This document shows positions 1 to 6,963 of a DNA stretch of 8,734 bases, one piece after another. The DNA comes from Candidatus Cloacimonadota bacterium. GTDB lineage: Bacteria; Cloacimonadota; Cloacimonadia; Cloacimonadales; TCS61. Below the pieces are notes generated by a model. It worked only from the letters and a program-made list of their open reading frames with translations. It had not been told where the DNA came from and did no database searches. How positions within the stretch are numbered: position 1 is the first letter of the stretch; each line of letters begins with the position of its first letter. Position numbers and translations under genes: made by a program. The DNA is taken from positions 1 to 8,734 of the forward strand of contig DAOUUD010000066.1 in assembly GCA_030668345.1 (NCBI GenBank), read 5' to 3'.

Positions 1-134
1 CCGGAACCACTTATCCGGTTAAGATTGAATCCGGCTGCGCTCCAACTGTCATCATAAATGATGGTTTGAGATGTAAAAGCCATTGTTGAGATTGCAAAAA
101 GAACTGTTAGAATTGCAATTCTTGTTCTTTTCAT
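1..134 (-). CDS. N-terminal fragment of an exported protein, cut by window edge
   Basis: The first 44 codons are present, starting at the ATG at 132-134 and running off the low-coordinate edge. The start reads MKRTRIAILTVLFAISTMAF, a basic tip followed by a hydrophobic stretch typical of a Sec signal peptide, with likely cleavage near residues 19-22. The mature part begins TSQTIIYDDSWSAAGFNLNR. An AGGAG ribosome site lies 7 nt upstream, which supports the start. The gene lies 18 nt after the stop of the C25 peptidase gene on the same strand, so it is probably the next gene of the same operon. Too little is present to assign a family. The 'W..AGF.L' opening vaguely recalls N-termini of other C25-type or sorting-domain proteins, but that is a weak impression. 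The export signal and the existence of the gene are well supported; the function is unknown. Confidence 0.8.
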   Translation of the reverse strand, partial: MKRTRIAILTVLFAISTMAFTSQTIIYDDSWSAAGFNLNRISGS

Positions 135-141
135 AAGTTCA

Positions 142-146
142 CTCCT
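142..146 (-). promoter_or_regulatory. Ribosome-binding site of the edge gene
   Basis: AGGAG on the minus strand, 7 nt before the ATG at 132-134. It sits inside the 18-nt gap after the C25 peptidase stop codon and decides the start of the truncated gene, which is too short to be obvious as an open frame. Confidence 0.75.
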
Positions 147-152
147 GTTTTA

Positions 153-728
153 TTATTTTAATAGAATTATTTTTTTGACGCTTGTGTAATCTGATCCACT
201 ACTTTCAGCATCAAAGATGGAAAAGAAAATTCCACTGGAAACGTTCCTGCCACTTTCATCTTTACCATTCCAGGTAACTTTGTGATAGCCTGCCTGGATT
301 TGTCCGTTTACCAAACTGCGTACCTTTTGACCTTTGATGTTGTAAATAGAGATAGAGACTTTTGCATCTTCTTTCAGACCGTAACTTATGGTAGTTTCCG
401 GGTTGAACGGGTTGGGATAGATACTTATAAGTTCAGTTGTTACAGGTAGAATAGTTTCGTTTGCATTTGTCTGCACGTGTTCGATAACAGCATCTATAGA
501 GAGAGCAGATTGATATCCCCCGCTATAGACCGCTCTGATATTATAAGTGTAAGTTCCGTTCGGAACATCAGGATCCAGATAGGAAGTTTCCATAATATCA
601 TCTGCTATCATAGTTAGATTGCGATATACTTTATAATGAGAAAAATCTCTGGTGGCTGGTTCATCCCAGGTTATGGAAATATCCAGTCCTTGAGTTGCAG
701 CCTCCGGATTTTGAGGTACAGGAAGGAT
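153..728 (-). repeat. C-terminal cassette, copy 1 (in C25 peptidase gene)
   Basis: This copy encodes the last 191 residues (second FN3 domain, linker and FlgD-Ig-like sorting domain) plus the stop codon. It matches 3378-3953 at a constant offset of 3225 with no gaps. By hand count there are about 59 base differences in 576 and about 18 residue differences in 191. Perfect blocks lie at 403-485 (83 nt) and 520-578 (59 nt). Differences crowd toward the 640-728 end, where the match fades into the preceding FN3 domain. Confidence 0.9.
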
Positions 729-3359
729 TAAGATTACAGATTCAATATTGGAAGGATCCGATTCTCCAACGTGGAACAGTGCTGTGATATAATATTCATA
801 AACCCCAGCAGGTAGAACAGCATCTGTATAGGTAAGGATCGCAGGATCGTTGATCTCAGTTAGCTCCAAACTATTTTTGTAAACTTTGTATCCAGTAAGA
901 TCTCTTGTATTATCTGTACCACCCGGTTGATCCCAGGTAAGAACTATATCGTTGAAATTCTGGATCTCTGCTGTCAGGTTTTGGGGAGGGAACATCGGTG
1001 CATATGCTTCTATCGAGAAGTAACTGACCCAGGTATCTTCTGCAACTGCTTCCAATTCAAAATAAACCATATGACTATCAGGCATATCTCCGGCAGCTTC
1101 AATTGTAAATGCACCGGCAACCGTAACAATAGCACCAGCTGCAATATTACCAAAAATCTCAGTACCATCAACAATCGTTATATAAGGATCTGTTGTTGTT
1201 ATTGTCACGATAACATTCGTTCCCTGATCATTGCCTATGTTTTCCACACTCATATCAAGATTTACAATTTCTCCATTTTCAAGAGAGCCATTACCGTTAC
1301 CATTCTCTGTATCATCAATAACATAACTTTCGAATATAACAAACGGACCAGCAAGAGGAATAACGGGTATATCCTGCTGATAGGGCAGGAAGTTGTGAGA
1401 AGTAACCGTTACATGAGCAGTCCCGGGATTCTGTACAGGACCATCGAACTGAACTTGAACATTACCACCGGCATCGGTGAAACCATAAGCATAAATACTG
1501 CCATCATCGTTGCTCACACATACCCGTGCATTTTCCAGAGGACTGCTATTTCCCATTACAGAAACATCGAAAGTGGAAACTCCCAGGAACAACTGACCAT
1601 CGTGAGTAACAGCCAAGTCCTCGACCTGAAGTGTCCATGGTTCTATCGAGCTATCACCCAGCCATAGATAAGTTCTCACGTTAGATTCACCGATCGAGCC
1701 ATGCAGATTGACTACAAACACATTGGCATAATTTGTTATATAACCAATGTTATTAATGCCCTGATCGAAAATGGCCTTATACATCTCCTTATCATAATCA
1801 TGATTAGGAATAGTGTAAGAAGGTTCGATAGCACCGTTGATAGCAATTGCTGCTACCGGGGATTTCATAAAAGACTCTGCCAGGCAGTTACCGTTGTAAG
1901 ATACGATTTCCATATTACTGCAGCACACATCAAACAGCACAAAATACCTGTTGGCATTAGTTAATTGCATAATATGCGTATTTGTAAAACTACCGGAAGC
2001 TCCCCATTGCCAGAATTCGGTTTCACTGCCATGACCACGGTAATTGAAAATACCACCGGAAGTACCGTTAACCCAGTCTATAATATCCTGATTAGTAGCT
2101 CCCGCCCCGCCATAGCATTGCTCGAATATGGGTGTTTGCAGGGCATAACTATAAGTTCTAATCTGCTCTTTGCACAGAGTGTATTTCTGGGGATATTGTT
2201 CCAAATGTGCTACAAGAATACTATTCTCTCCCCAGTTAGTTGAAGTATCTGGAGCAAGATAATGATCCATAAGTTTCTGCATCTGATCATCTAATTCTGC
2301 GATGTTATCGTAGGTGATCCTGCCAATTGCCAGATCAGCATAAAAGTCGCTATTGCCATCCAGGCACACATACCAGGTATCCGAATATGTATCCGTCCAA
2401 TAATTCATGGGTACATTATCCGGTCCGGCTGAACCATTTGGATAGGCATCCCCCACCAGCAGGACATATTCCAGATCATCGGAATTGTATAACTGATCGA
2501 TATAATCTTTAATATTCTGGGGAGTTTCGAAGCCTGTTTCCAGAATTCTTACTTCTACAGGAAATCCCTGCTGGTTCTTCCAATCTACAAAAGGCTGAAT
2601 GGAAGCAAGAGCATTTGTATTGGTAACGATCAAATACTTGATGTTTACTTCGCGGGTATTATCGATGGAATAGCCCAAAGAGCTGAAATTCAGAAGAGCA
2701 GAATTGTACATATTATTAAAATCGGTTGTCAGTGATTTATCTTTATTAAGGATATTCTCATCATCTCTGCCGTAAAATTCCACTTCGATACGGGCAGAAG
2801 TGATCACTTCCAGTTCGTCATGAGCAGGATTGTACCGGAAAGGAACAAAATGCAGTCCTGCGATCTTGACATCCCGCCAGATACCCGGATTTGCCAGGAA
2901 TACATTTGCTTCCGGATATGAATTTTCAGAGTTATAGAAATCACTATCAATATCAAATTTCTGTGAAATCTCCTTATCCTTCAAAGGAGTTTGCAGTGGA
3001 TAAACATTATAACCTGAAAGGGTTGTAGATGTTTCTTCCAGAATGCGCACTTTTACTTTCTGATTATCAGGGATACCGATGATCTCATTGATCATAGGCA
3101 ATTCGGGTTTCCCCACATCGTGTGTGTTCTGGTTGTAATTCAATTGCAGTTTGTGATAAATTTCTCCATTTTCCTCGACCTCGGTTACCACCATACCAGG
3201 TACCGTAATTTCGAGCACTAACTTTGATTGATCCGATTCAATTACTGTTACCTCAGGCAATTGAACAGAAGAACTGGTAAATCCAACCCACTGTTCAGAC
3301 GCACTTAAAGAAATAAAAAGCAACAACAATAGCCCCAAGACAAAACCTGCTTTTTTCAT
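153..3359 (-). CDS. Secreted gingipain-like C25 cysteine peptidase with FN3 and sorting domains
   Basis: A 1068-residue exported endopeptidase of the C25 (gingipain) family. Apparent order: signal peptide 1-20 (MKKAGFVLGLLLLLFISLSA); propeptide-like beta region about 21-235 with a GKPELPMI segment; caspase-like catalytic region about 238-560; Ig-like domain about 575-665; CARDB-like domain about 672-785 opening with a GNGNG acidic loop; FN3 domains about 790-876 and 880-960; FlgD-Ig-like C-terminal sorting domain about 975-1068, from SIYPNPFNPETT to KKIILLK. The catalytic dyad is probably His443 in NYRGHGS and Cys480 in FDVCCSNM; the later CLAESFMK stretch matches the family's C-F/L-AE motif. 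By family knowledge the C-terminal domain directs outer-membrane translocation and surface attachment or release, but no secretion component is in the window. Specificity (Arg, Lys or other) cannot be read. The ATG has AGAGG 6 nt upstream. It starts 18 nt after the M14 gene and shares its C-terminal cassette. Family assignment is strong; peptidase activity is inferred. Confidence 0.9.
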   Translation of the reverse strand: MKKAGFVLGLLLLLFISLSASEQWVGFTSSSVQLPEVTVIESDQSKLVLEITVPGMVVTEVEENGEIYHKLQLNYNQNTHDVGKPELPMINEIIGIPDNQKVKVRILEETSTTLSGYNVYPLQTPLKDKEISQKFDIDSDFYNSENSYPEANVFLANPGIWRDVKIAGLHFVPFRYNPAHDELEVITSARIEVEFYGRDDENILNKDKSLTTDFNNMYNSALLNFSSLGYSIDNTREVNIKYLIVTNTNALASIQPFVDWKNQQGFPVEVRILETGFETPQNIKDYIDQLYNSDDLEYVLLVGDAYPNGSAGPDNVPMNYWTDTYSDTWYVCLDGNSDFYADLAIGRITYDNIAELDDQMQKLMDHYLAPDTSTNWGENSILVAHLEQYPQKYTLCKEQIRTYSYALQTPIFEQCYGGAGATNQDIIDWVNGTSGGIFNYRGHGSETEFWQWGASGSFTNTHIMQLTNANRYFVLFDVCCSNMEIVSYNGNCLAESFMKSPVAAIAINGAIEPSYTIPNHDYDKEMYKAIFDQGINNIGYITNYANVFVVNLHGSIGESNVRTYLWLGDSSIEPWTLQVEDLAVTHDGQLFLGVSTFDVSVMGNSSPLENARVCVSNDDGSIYAYGFTDAGGNVQVQFDGPVQNPGTAHVTVTSHNFLPYQQDIPVIPLAGPFVIFESYVIDDTENGNGNGSLENGEIVNLDMSVENIGNDQGTNVIVTITTTDPYITIVDGTEIFGNIAAGAIVTVAGAFTIEAAGDMPDSHMVYFELEAVAEDTWVSYFSIEAYAPMFPPQNLTAEIQNFNDIVLTWDQPGGTDNTRDLTGYKVYKNSLELTEINDPAILTYTDAVLPAGVYEYYITALFHVGESDPSNIESVILILPVPQNPEAATQGLDISITWDEPATRDFSHYKVYRNLTMIADDIMETSYLDPDVPNGTYTYNIRAVYSGGYQSALSIDAVIEHVQTNANETILPVTTELISIYPNPFNPETTISYGLKEDAKVSISIYNIKGQKVRSLVNGQIQAGYHKVTWNGKDESGRNVSSGIFFSIFDAESSGSDYTSVKKIILLK

Positions 3360-3365
3360 AATTCA

Positions 3366-3370
3366 CCTCT
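3366..3370 (-). promoter_or_regulatory. Ribosome-binding site of the C25 peptidase gene
   Basis: AGAGG (within AGAGGTG) on the minus strand, 6 nt before the ATG at 3357-3359. It occupies the 18-nt gap to the M14 gene and supports the chosen start, which is followed directly by a good signal peptide. Confidence 0.7.
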
Positions 3371-3377
3371 TTTTTTA

Positions 3378-3953
3378 TTATTTTAATAGAATTATTTTTT
3401 TTACGCTTGTGTAATCTGATCCACTACTTTCAGCATCAAAGATGGAAAAGTAAATACCGCTGGAAACGTTCCTGCCACTTTCATCTTTACCATTCCACGT
3501 AACTATGTGATAGCCTGCCTGGATTTGTCCATTTACCAAACTGCGAACCTTTTGACCTTTGAGGTTGTAAATAGAAATAGAGACTTTCGTATCTTCTTTT
3601 AAGCTGTAACTGATGGTAGTTTCCGGATTGAACGGGTTGGGATAGATACTTATAAGTTCAGTTGTTACAGGTAGAATAGTTTCGTTTGCATTTGTCTGCA
3701 CGTGTTCGATGACAGCATCTGCTGATAGAGCAGACTGATAATCACCGCTATAGACCGCTCTGATATTATAAGTGTAAGTTCCGTTCGGAACATCAGGATC
3801 CAGGTAGGAAGTTTCCGTAATATCATCTGCTATCATAATAAGGTCACGATATACTTTATAATTGGAAAATGCTCTATTAGAGAGCTCATCCCAGGTTACA
3901 AGGATATCCAATCCCTGAGTTACAGCTTCCGGATTCTGAGGCACAGGCAAAAT
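3378..3953 (-). repeat. C-terminal cassette, copy 2 (in M14 carboxypeptidase gene)
   Basis: Direct-repeat partner of 153-728, with the same orientation, frame and length, encoding the last 191 residues and stop codon of the M14 protein. Blocks 3628-3710 and 3745-3803 are identical to the other copy, including wobble positions. After the stop codon both copies continue with TAAAA and an equal-length 18-nt spacer before the next ATG. Confidence 0.9.
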
Positions 3954-6788
3954 GACGGCTACAGATGCAGTATTGGAAGGCTCGGATTCTCCTTCATCGT
4001 AAACTGCAGTTACAAAGAAGTTATAATCTCCACTATCAAAAGGTGAAGCATAGTAAACTACTTCCGGAAGTACTTCTGCCAACCAAACACCATTCATATA
4101 TATATTATAATAGAGCAGAATGCGAGTTAATTCATCAACTCTCATTTCCGATGTTTTCTTATTACCATTAATAGTATTTTCTGTTGCTGGAGCATCCCAG
4201 GAAAGTTCGACCTCATTATAATTCACAACTATTGCTTCAAGATTCTGTGGTGGTGCCAGAGTTCCAATATTGATGGGTGGAAAGACAATATAATCTATCC
4301 AGCCACAGTCACTTCCATTGCTAACTAATCCATCTTTAGTGTATTCCCATTTAAAGGTATGAGTTCCAGCAGTAACAGTATAAGATTCTTCCCCCCAGGC
4401 GATTTCACCATCCCATCTGCCTTGTTCATCACCATCAATAAAAAAAGCTAAATAATCATAATCGGTTCCATTAGGGTCATTTTCGCAAGATACTTTTTTG
4501 TAAAAGCTCAGTTCACCGGCAGATAGCACATCGACAGTAAGATACAGGGAAGAACTCTGGTTGTGGCTGATACTACCCGACCGAGCGCAATAATTGCCTT
4601 CATAAGCTCCTGTCGTTGTAAACCAATTAGCATTTCCACCGAACTGCCATTCAAAGCTCTCGAAATTATTGGTTTCAAAATCTTCAAATATAAGCCCAAC
4701 GACTACAAATATTTCAAATGCATTTGTATAAGCTCCGGAATTTGCGGAAACATCGAGCACCAATTGAACTGTTTCCCCGATAGGCGTCGAACTATTAAAA
4801 GTTGCTGTGAAAATACCTGTAGAGGTCTGATTTGGTTCTAAATTTCCAAAATCTACAGTGTCAATGTCAAATACTACATACGGAGATGTTGAACTGAAAA
4901 TTCCTGCAAGATCATTCGCAGTTGCATCTCCGTTATTTCTGAGAGATACGGAAATATCTACAGTTTCACCCGGATCGATCATTCCATTTCCATTACCGGT
5001 CGAATCATCGATCTCATACCCTATAAGAGCAATATAAACACCGGAGATTTGTTCCAGAGCTTCCACAGCATCCAGGTCAAATCCGGCATCAGGTGCAGTT
5101 TGAACGCCATCTCCATCATCTACTATCTTCACAAATTGAGCTTCTATCAAACTGCCATTAGCCAGATCAAATTCAGTAGTACCATTTCCAGTTCCCAGCG
5201 ATTGCCAGGGTCCATCGATGAATTCTCCAACAAAACATGTATAGCCTTCTGCTGAAGTATCACCTTCATATATTTTTATATCATTTCCCGGTCCATCCTG
5301 AATCGGGTATTGCATATCAACCACTACCCAGCCGTTTCTGCCAATAGAATAATTTCTATCATCCGAAGCTCCAATAACTCCGGGTGTGTCGCCTTCATCG
5401 AGAGTATTATTCTCTGGGATCCGGCTGCTGCAAATTCTATGAGCAAACTGACCATCCTGCGGTGTAAGTTGGAAGTCCGTGGCTGTTGAACTATTGGCAG
5501 TAACCGTTACACCTGTGATCGTTTGAGTTTCATAGCCATTTGCCACGATGGTAATATCGTAAGTTCCCGGTAATACATATTTATGATAGTCACCCACAGC
5601 GGTGTCTGTATAAGATGGAAAATAATCGTTAATAAAAACTGCTGCCGTAACCGGATCGTCGGTGTTAACATCGGTAACTACGCCTTCCAGTCCATAACCG
5701 GAATATTCTATCATCGCCAGCATTGCCGGAACATTACGCTGATAATAAAGCTGAATTTCCCCGGTTGGAGGATGTTTGCTGTAAGATATTTCCATCGACC
5801 AGCTTATAGCACCGGCAGCACCATAATTTGTATCTTTTGTACTGCCATTAATGGGATACATTCCCGTGCAGCCCTGTCCATACGCCAAATTAGGATAAGT
5901 TGAGGTTGAGGAATATACACCAGCTAATTGAATAATATGACCAAAATCGGGACATTGATCGGCACGGTAACTCCAGGGGCAGGAAATATATTCTGTCCCG
6001 CTGTGATAGGTAGTATGAACTACGAATTGCCTGCCATAAGTTGCGTCACGAAGTGCTTTGGATTCTACCTGAGAAAAAGCACCGCTGCTTCCTCCCCAGC
6101 CATCCCACATATAACCTGAATCACGATTAAGGTCTACCCCGTTGGCATTTTCACGATCATCCGCAACACGACCATCAGGATTTACCATATAATATATCCA
6201 GATCTCACGGTTATCCACCAGGTAGGTAATATCGGGGTCAGCACCGTAATCACGGCACAGATCACGTGCAAAGCGAATGCAATTTTCGGCACATCCTACT
6301 TCATCACCATGAATTCCACCGTCGAACATTACTTCCGCTTCGTTCTCATCCAGAGATACGTTGTCACTAATCTTGAGAGCACCCAGTTCCCTGCCCTGCA
6401 CGGAAGTACCAAACATATGCTTTTCACAGATGTCGGGAAACGTAGTTGCCAGGCTGTCTGCCAGAGCTACAATTTCTGCATAAGTATGATAAGCTTCCCT
6501 GGTGGGATCCATCGACTGCCAGAAATTCCTGGAAAATTCATTCAGGTCTTCCCGTTCGATCTTATACCTGAGTCCGATGGCTTTTATCATTTCAAGTTCG
6601 GATGGAATAACAAACAATAATGCTTCGCCATTGGGATAGACATCACCGTTCAAATGCAGTTCAGCTAATTTTGCGAGTTCCGATTGGTTGTTATAATAAA
6701 CCCTCACTTCCATTTCGGCATTGCGCCAGGCGTGAGAAATGCTGATTGTTACAAATATTAATATTAATAAAAAAAAGAACTTCTTCAT
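3378..6788 (-). CDS. Secreted M14 zinc carboxypeptidase with multiple accessory and sorting domains
   Basis: A 1136-residue exported metallocarboxypeptidase that would remove C-terminal residues from peptides. Apparent order: signal peptide 1-20 (cut after SISHA); propeptide-like region about 25-90; M14 catalytic domain about 98-362; carboxypeptidase regulatory-like beta domain about 366-440; beta-sandwich about 447-580 (GPGNDIKIYEGD ... GFDLDAVEAL); CARDB-like domain about 583-697 with a GNGNG loop; MAM/jelly-roll-like domain about 700-836; FN3 about 845-942; FN3 about 947-1030; FlgD-Ig-like sorting domain about 1045-1136. Zinc ligands are His160 and Glu163 (HGDE) and His262 (YHSG); the general base is Glu333 (SMEISYS). 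Arg212 and Asn221-Arg222 (GVDLNR) fit substrate carboxylate binding. The set looks complete, so activity is likely. The catalytic domain is a usual size, but the protein is roughly three times a simple carboxypeptidase because of the tail. It is probably the first gene of an operon with the C25 gene 18 nt downstream. Substrate preference cannot be read. Confidence 0.93.
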   Translation of the reverse strand: MKKFFFLLILIFVTISISHAWRNAEMEVRVYYNNQSELAKLAELHLNGDVYPNGEALLFVIPSELEMIKAIGLRYKIEREDLNEFSRNFWQSMDPTREAYHTYAEIVALADSLATTFPDICEKHMFGTSVQGRELGALKISDNVSLDENEAEVMFDGGIHGDEVGCAENCIRFARDLCRDYGADPDITYLVDNREIWIYYMVNPDGRVADDRENANGVDLNRDSGYMWDGWGGSSGAFSQVESKALRDATYGRQFVVHTTYHSGTEYISCPWSYRADQCPDFGHIIQLAGVYSSTSTYPNLAYGQGCTGMYPINGSTKDTNYGAAGAISWSMEISYSKHPPTGEIQLYYQRNVPAMLAMIEYSGYGLEGVVTDVNTDDPVTAAVFINDYFPSYTDTAVGDYHKYVLPGTYDITIVANGYETQTITGVTVTANSSTATDFQLTPQDGQFAHRICSSRIPENNTLDEGDTPGVIGASDDRNYSIGRNGWVVVDMQYPIQDGPGNDIKIYEGDTSAEGYTCFVGEFIDGPWQSLGTGNGTTEFDLANGSLIEAQFVKIVDDGDGVQTAPDAGFDLDAVEALEQISGVYIALIGYEIDDSTGNGNGMIDPGETVDISVSLRNNGDATANDLAGIFSSTSPYVVFDIDTVDFGNLEPNQTSTGIFTATFNSSTPIGETVQLVLDVSANSGAYTNAFEIFVVVGLIFEDFETNNFESFEWQFGGNANWFTTTGAYEGNYCARSGSISHNQSSSLYLTVDVLSAGELSFYKKVSCENDPNGTDYDYLAFFIDGDEQGRWDGEIAWGEESYTVTAGTHTFKWEYTKDGLVSNGSDCGWIDYIVFPPINIGTLAPPQNLEAIVVNYNEVELSWDAPATENTINGNKKTSEMRVDELTRILLYYNIYMNGVWLAEVLPEVVYYASPFDSGDYNFFVTAVYDEGESEPSNTASVAVILPVPQNPEAVTQGLDILVTWDELSNRAFSNYKVYRDLIMIADDITETSYLDPDVPNGTYTYNIRAVYSGDYQSALSADAVIEHVQTNANETILPVTTELISIYPNPFNPETTISYSLKEDTKVSISIYNLKGQKVRSLVNGQIQAGYHIVTWNGKDESGRNVSSGIYFSIFDAESSGSDYTSVKKIILLK

Positions 6789-6795
6789 TATTTTT

Positions 6796-6800
6796 CTCCT
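6796..6800 (-). promoter_or_regulatory. Ribosome-binding site of the carboxypeptidase gene
   Basis: AGGAG on the minus strand with 7 nt (AAAAATA) before the ATG at 6786-6788. It supports this start, which is immediately followed by the signal peptide. Confidence 0.75.
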
Positions 6801-6859
6801 ATAATAAATTCTATATGTTTGAATGCAATATTTATTCCAGAATGTTAGAGTTAGAATTC

Positions 6860-6867
6860 CAAATATA
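6860..6867 (-). promoter_or_regulatory. Candidate promoter -7 box (TATATTTG)
   Basis: The minus strand reads TATATTTG, matching the Bacteroidetes-type TAnnTTTG -7 element about 72 nt before the carboxypeptidase ATG. A TTTG lies only 9 nt further upstream, too close for the usual -33 partner. No good sigma70-like -35/-10 pair was found at a workable distance. It is offered as a weak candidate only, since the promoter rules of this lineage are not established and AT-rich DNA yields chance matches. Confidence 0.25.
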
Positions 6868-6963
6868 TTAAAGTCTCAAACTGATGGATAGTATTAAAAG
6901 AATAGAAATAATGTTTTAAAAAAGAATTAAATTTATTTATAAATCACATAATTTGGGTTTCAT

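Larger units (their letters stand above)
6789..6963. other. AT-rich intergenic region between receptor and carboxypeptidase genes
   Basis: A 175-nt gap with 35 G or C bases by hand count (20%), much lower than the flanking genes. It holds the ribosome site of the carboxypeptidase gene, a candidate promoter box at 6860-6867, and a short tandem hexamer (gttagagttaga, 6844-6855). No GC-rich hairpin followed by a U-run was found after the receptor stop codon. No open frame of note is present. Confidence 0.7.

Noticed and set aside
927..1667. Long plus-strand open frame (246 codons) opposite the C25 gene
   Set aside because: Its translation is rich in Cys, His, Ile and Asn without domain features, and it has no convincing ribosome site. 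It lies fully antisense to a well-supported gene and is best seen as a shadow frame.
153..3359. Frameshift or fusion explaining the shared C-terminal tail
   Set aside because: Both genes are uninterrupted with normal domain order and their own start signals. The shared tail is the usual modular sorting region, not an assembly break, although collapse or chimera at the repeats cannot be fully excluded without reads.
4508..4699. Minus-strand frame of 63 codons inside the M14 gene
   Set aside because: It overlaps the M14 reading frame on the same strand with no ribosome site or recognisable protein features.
6796..6831. TTGCAT-16-TATTAT sigma70-like promoter before the carboxypeptidase gene
   Set aside because: The -35 match is poor and the -10 box directly abuts the ribosome site, so a transcript would start too late to include it.
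6895..6963. Rho-independent terminator after the receptor gene
   Set aside because: The stretch has T-runs and small AT-only palindromes such as ATTTATAAAT, but no stable GC-containing stem followed by a T-run.
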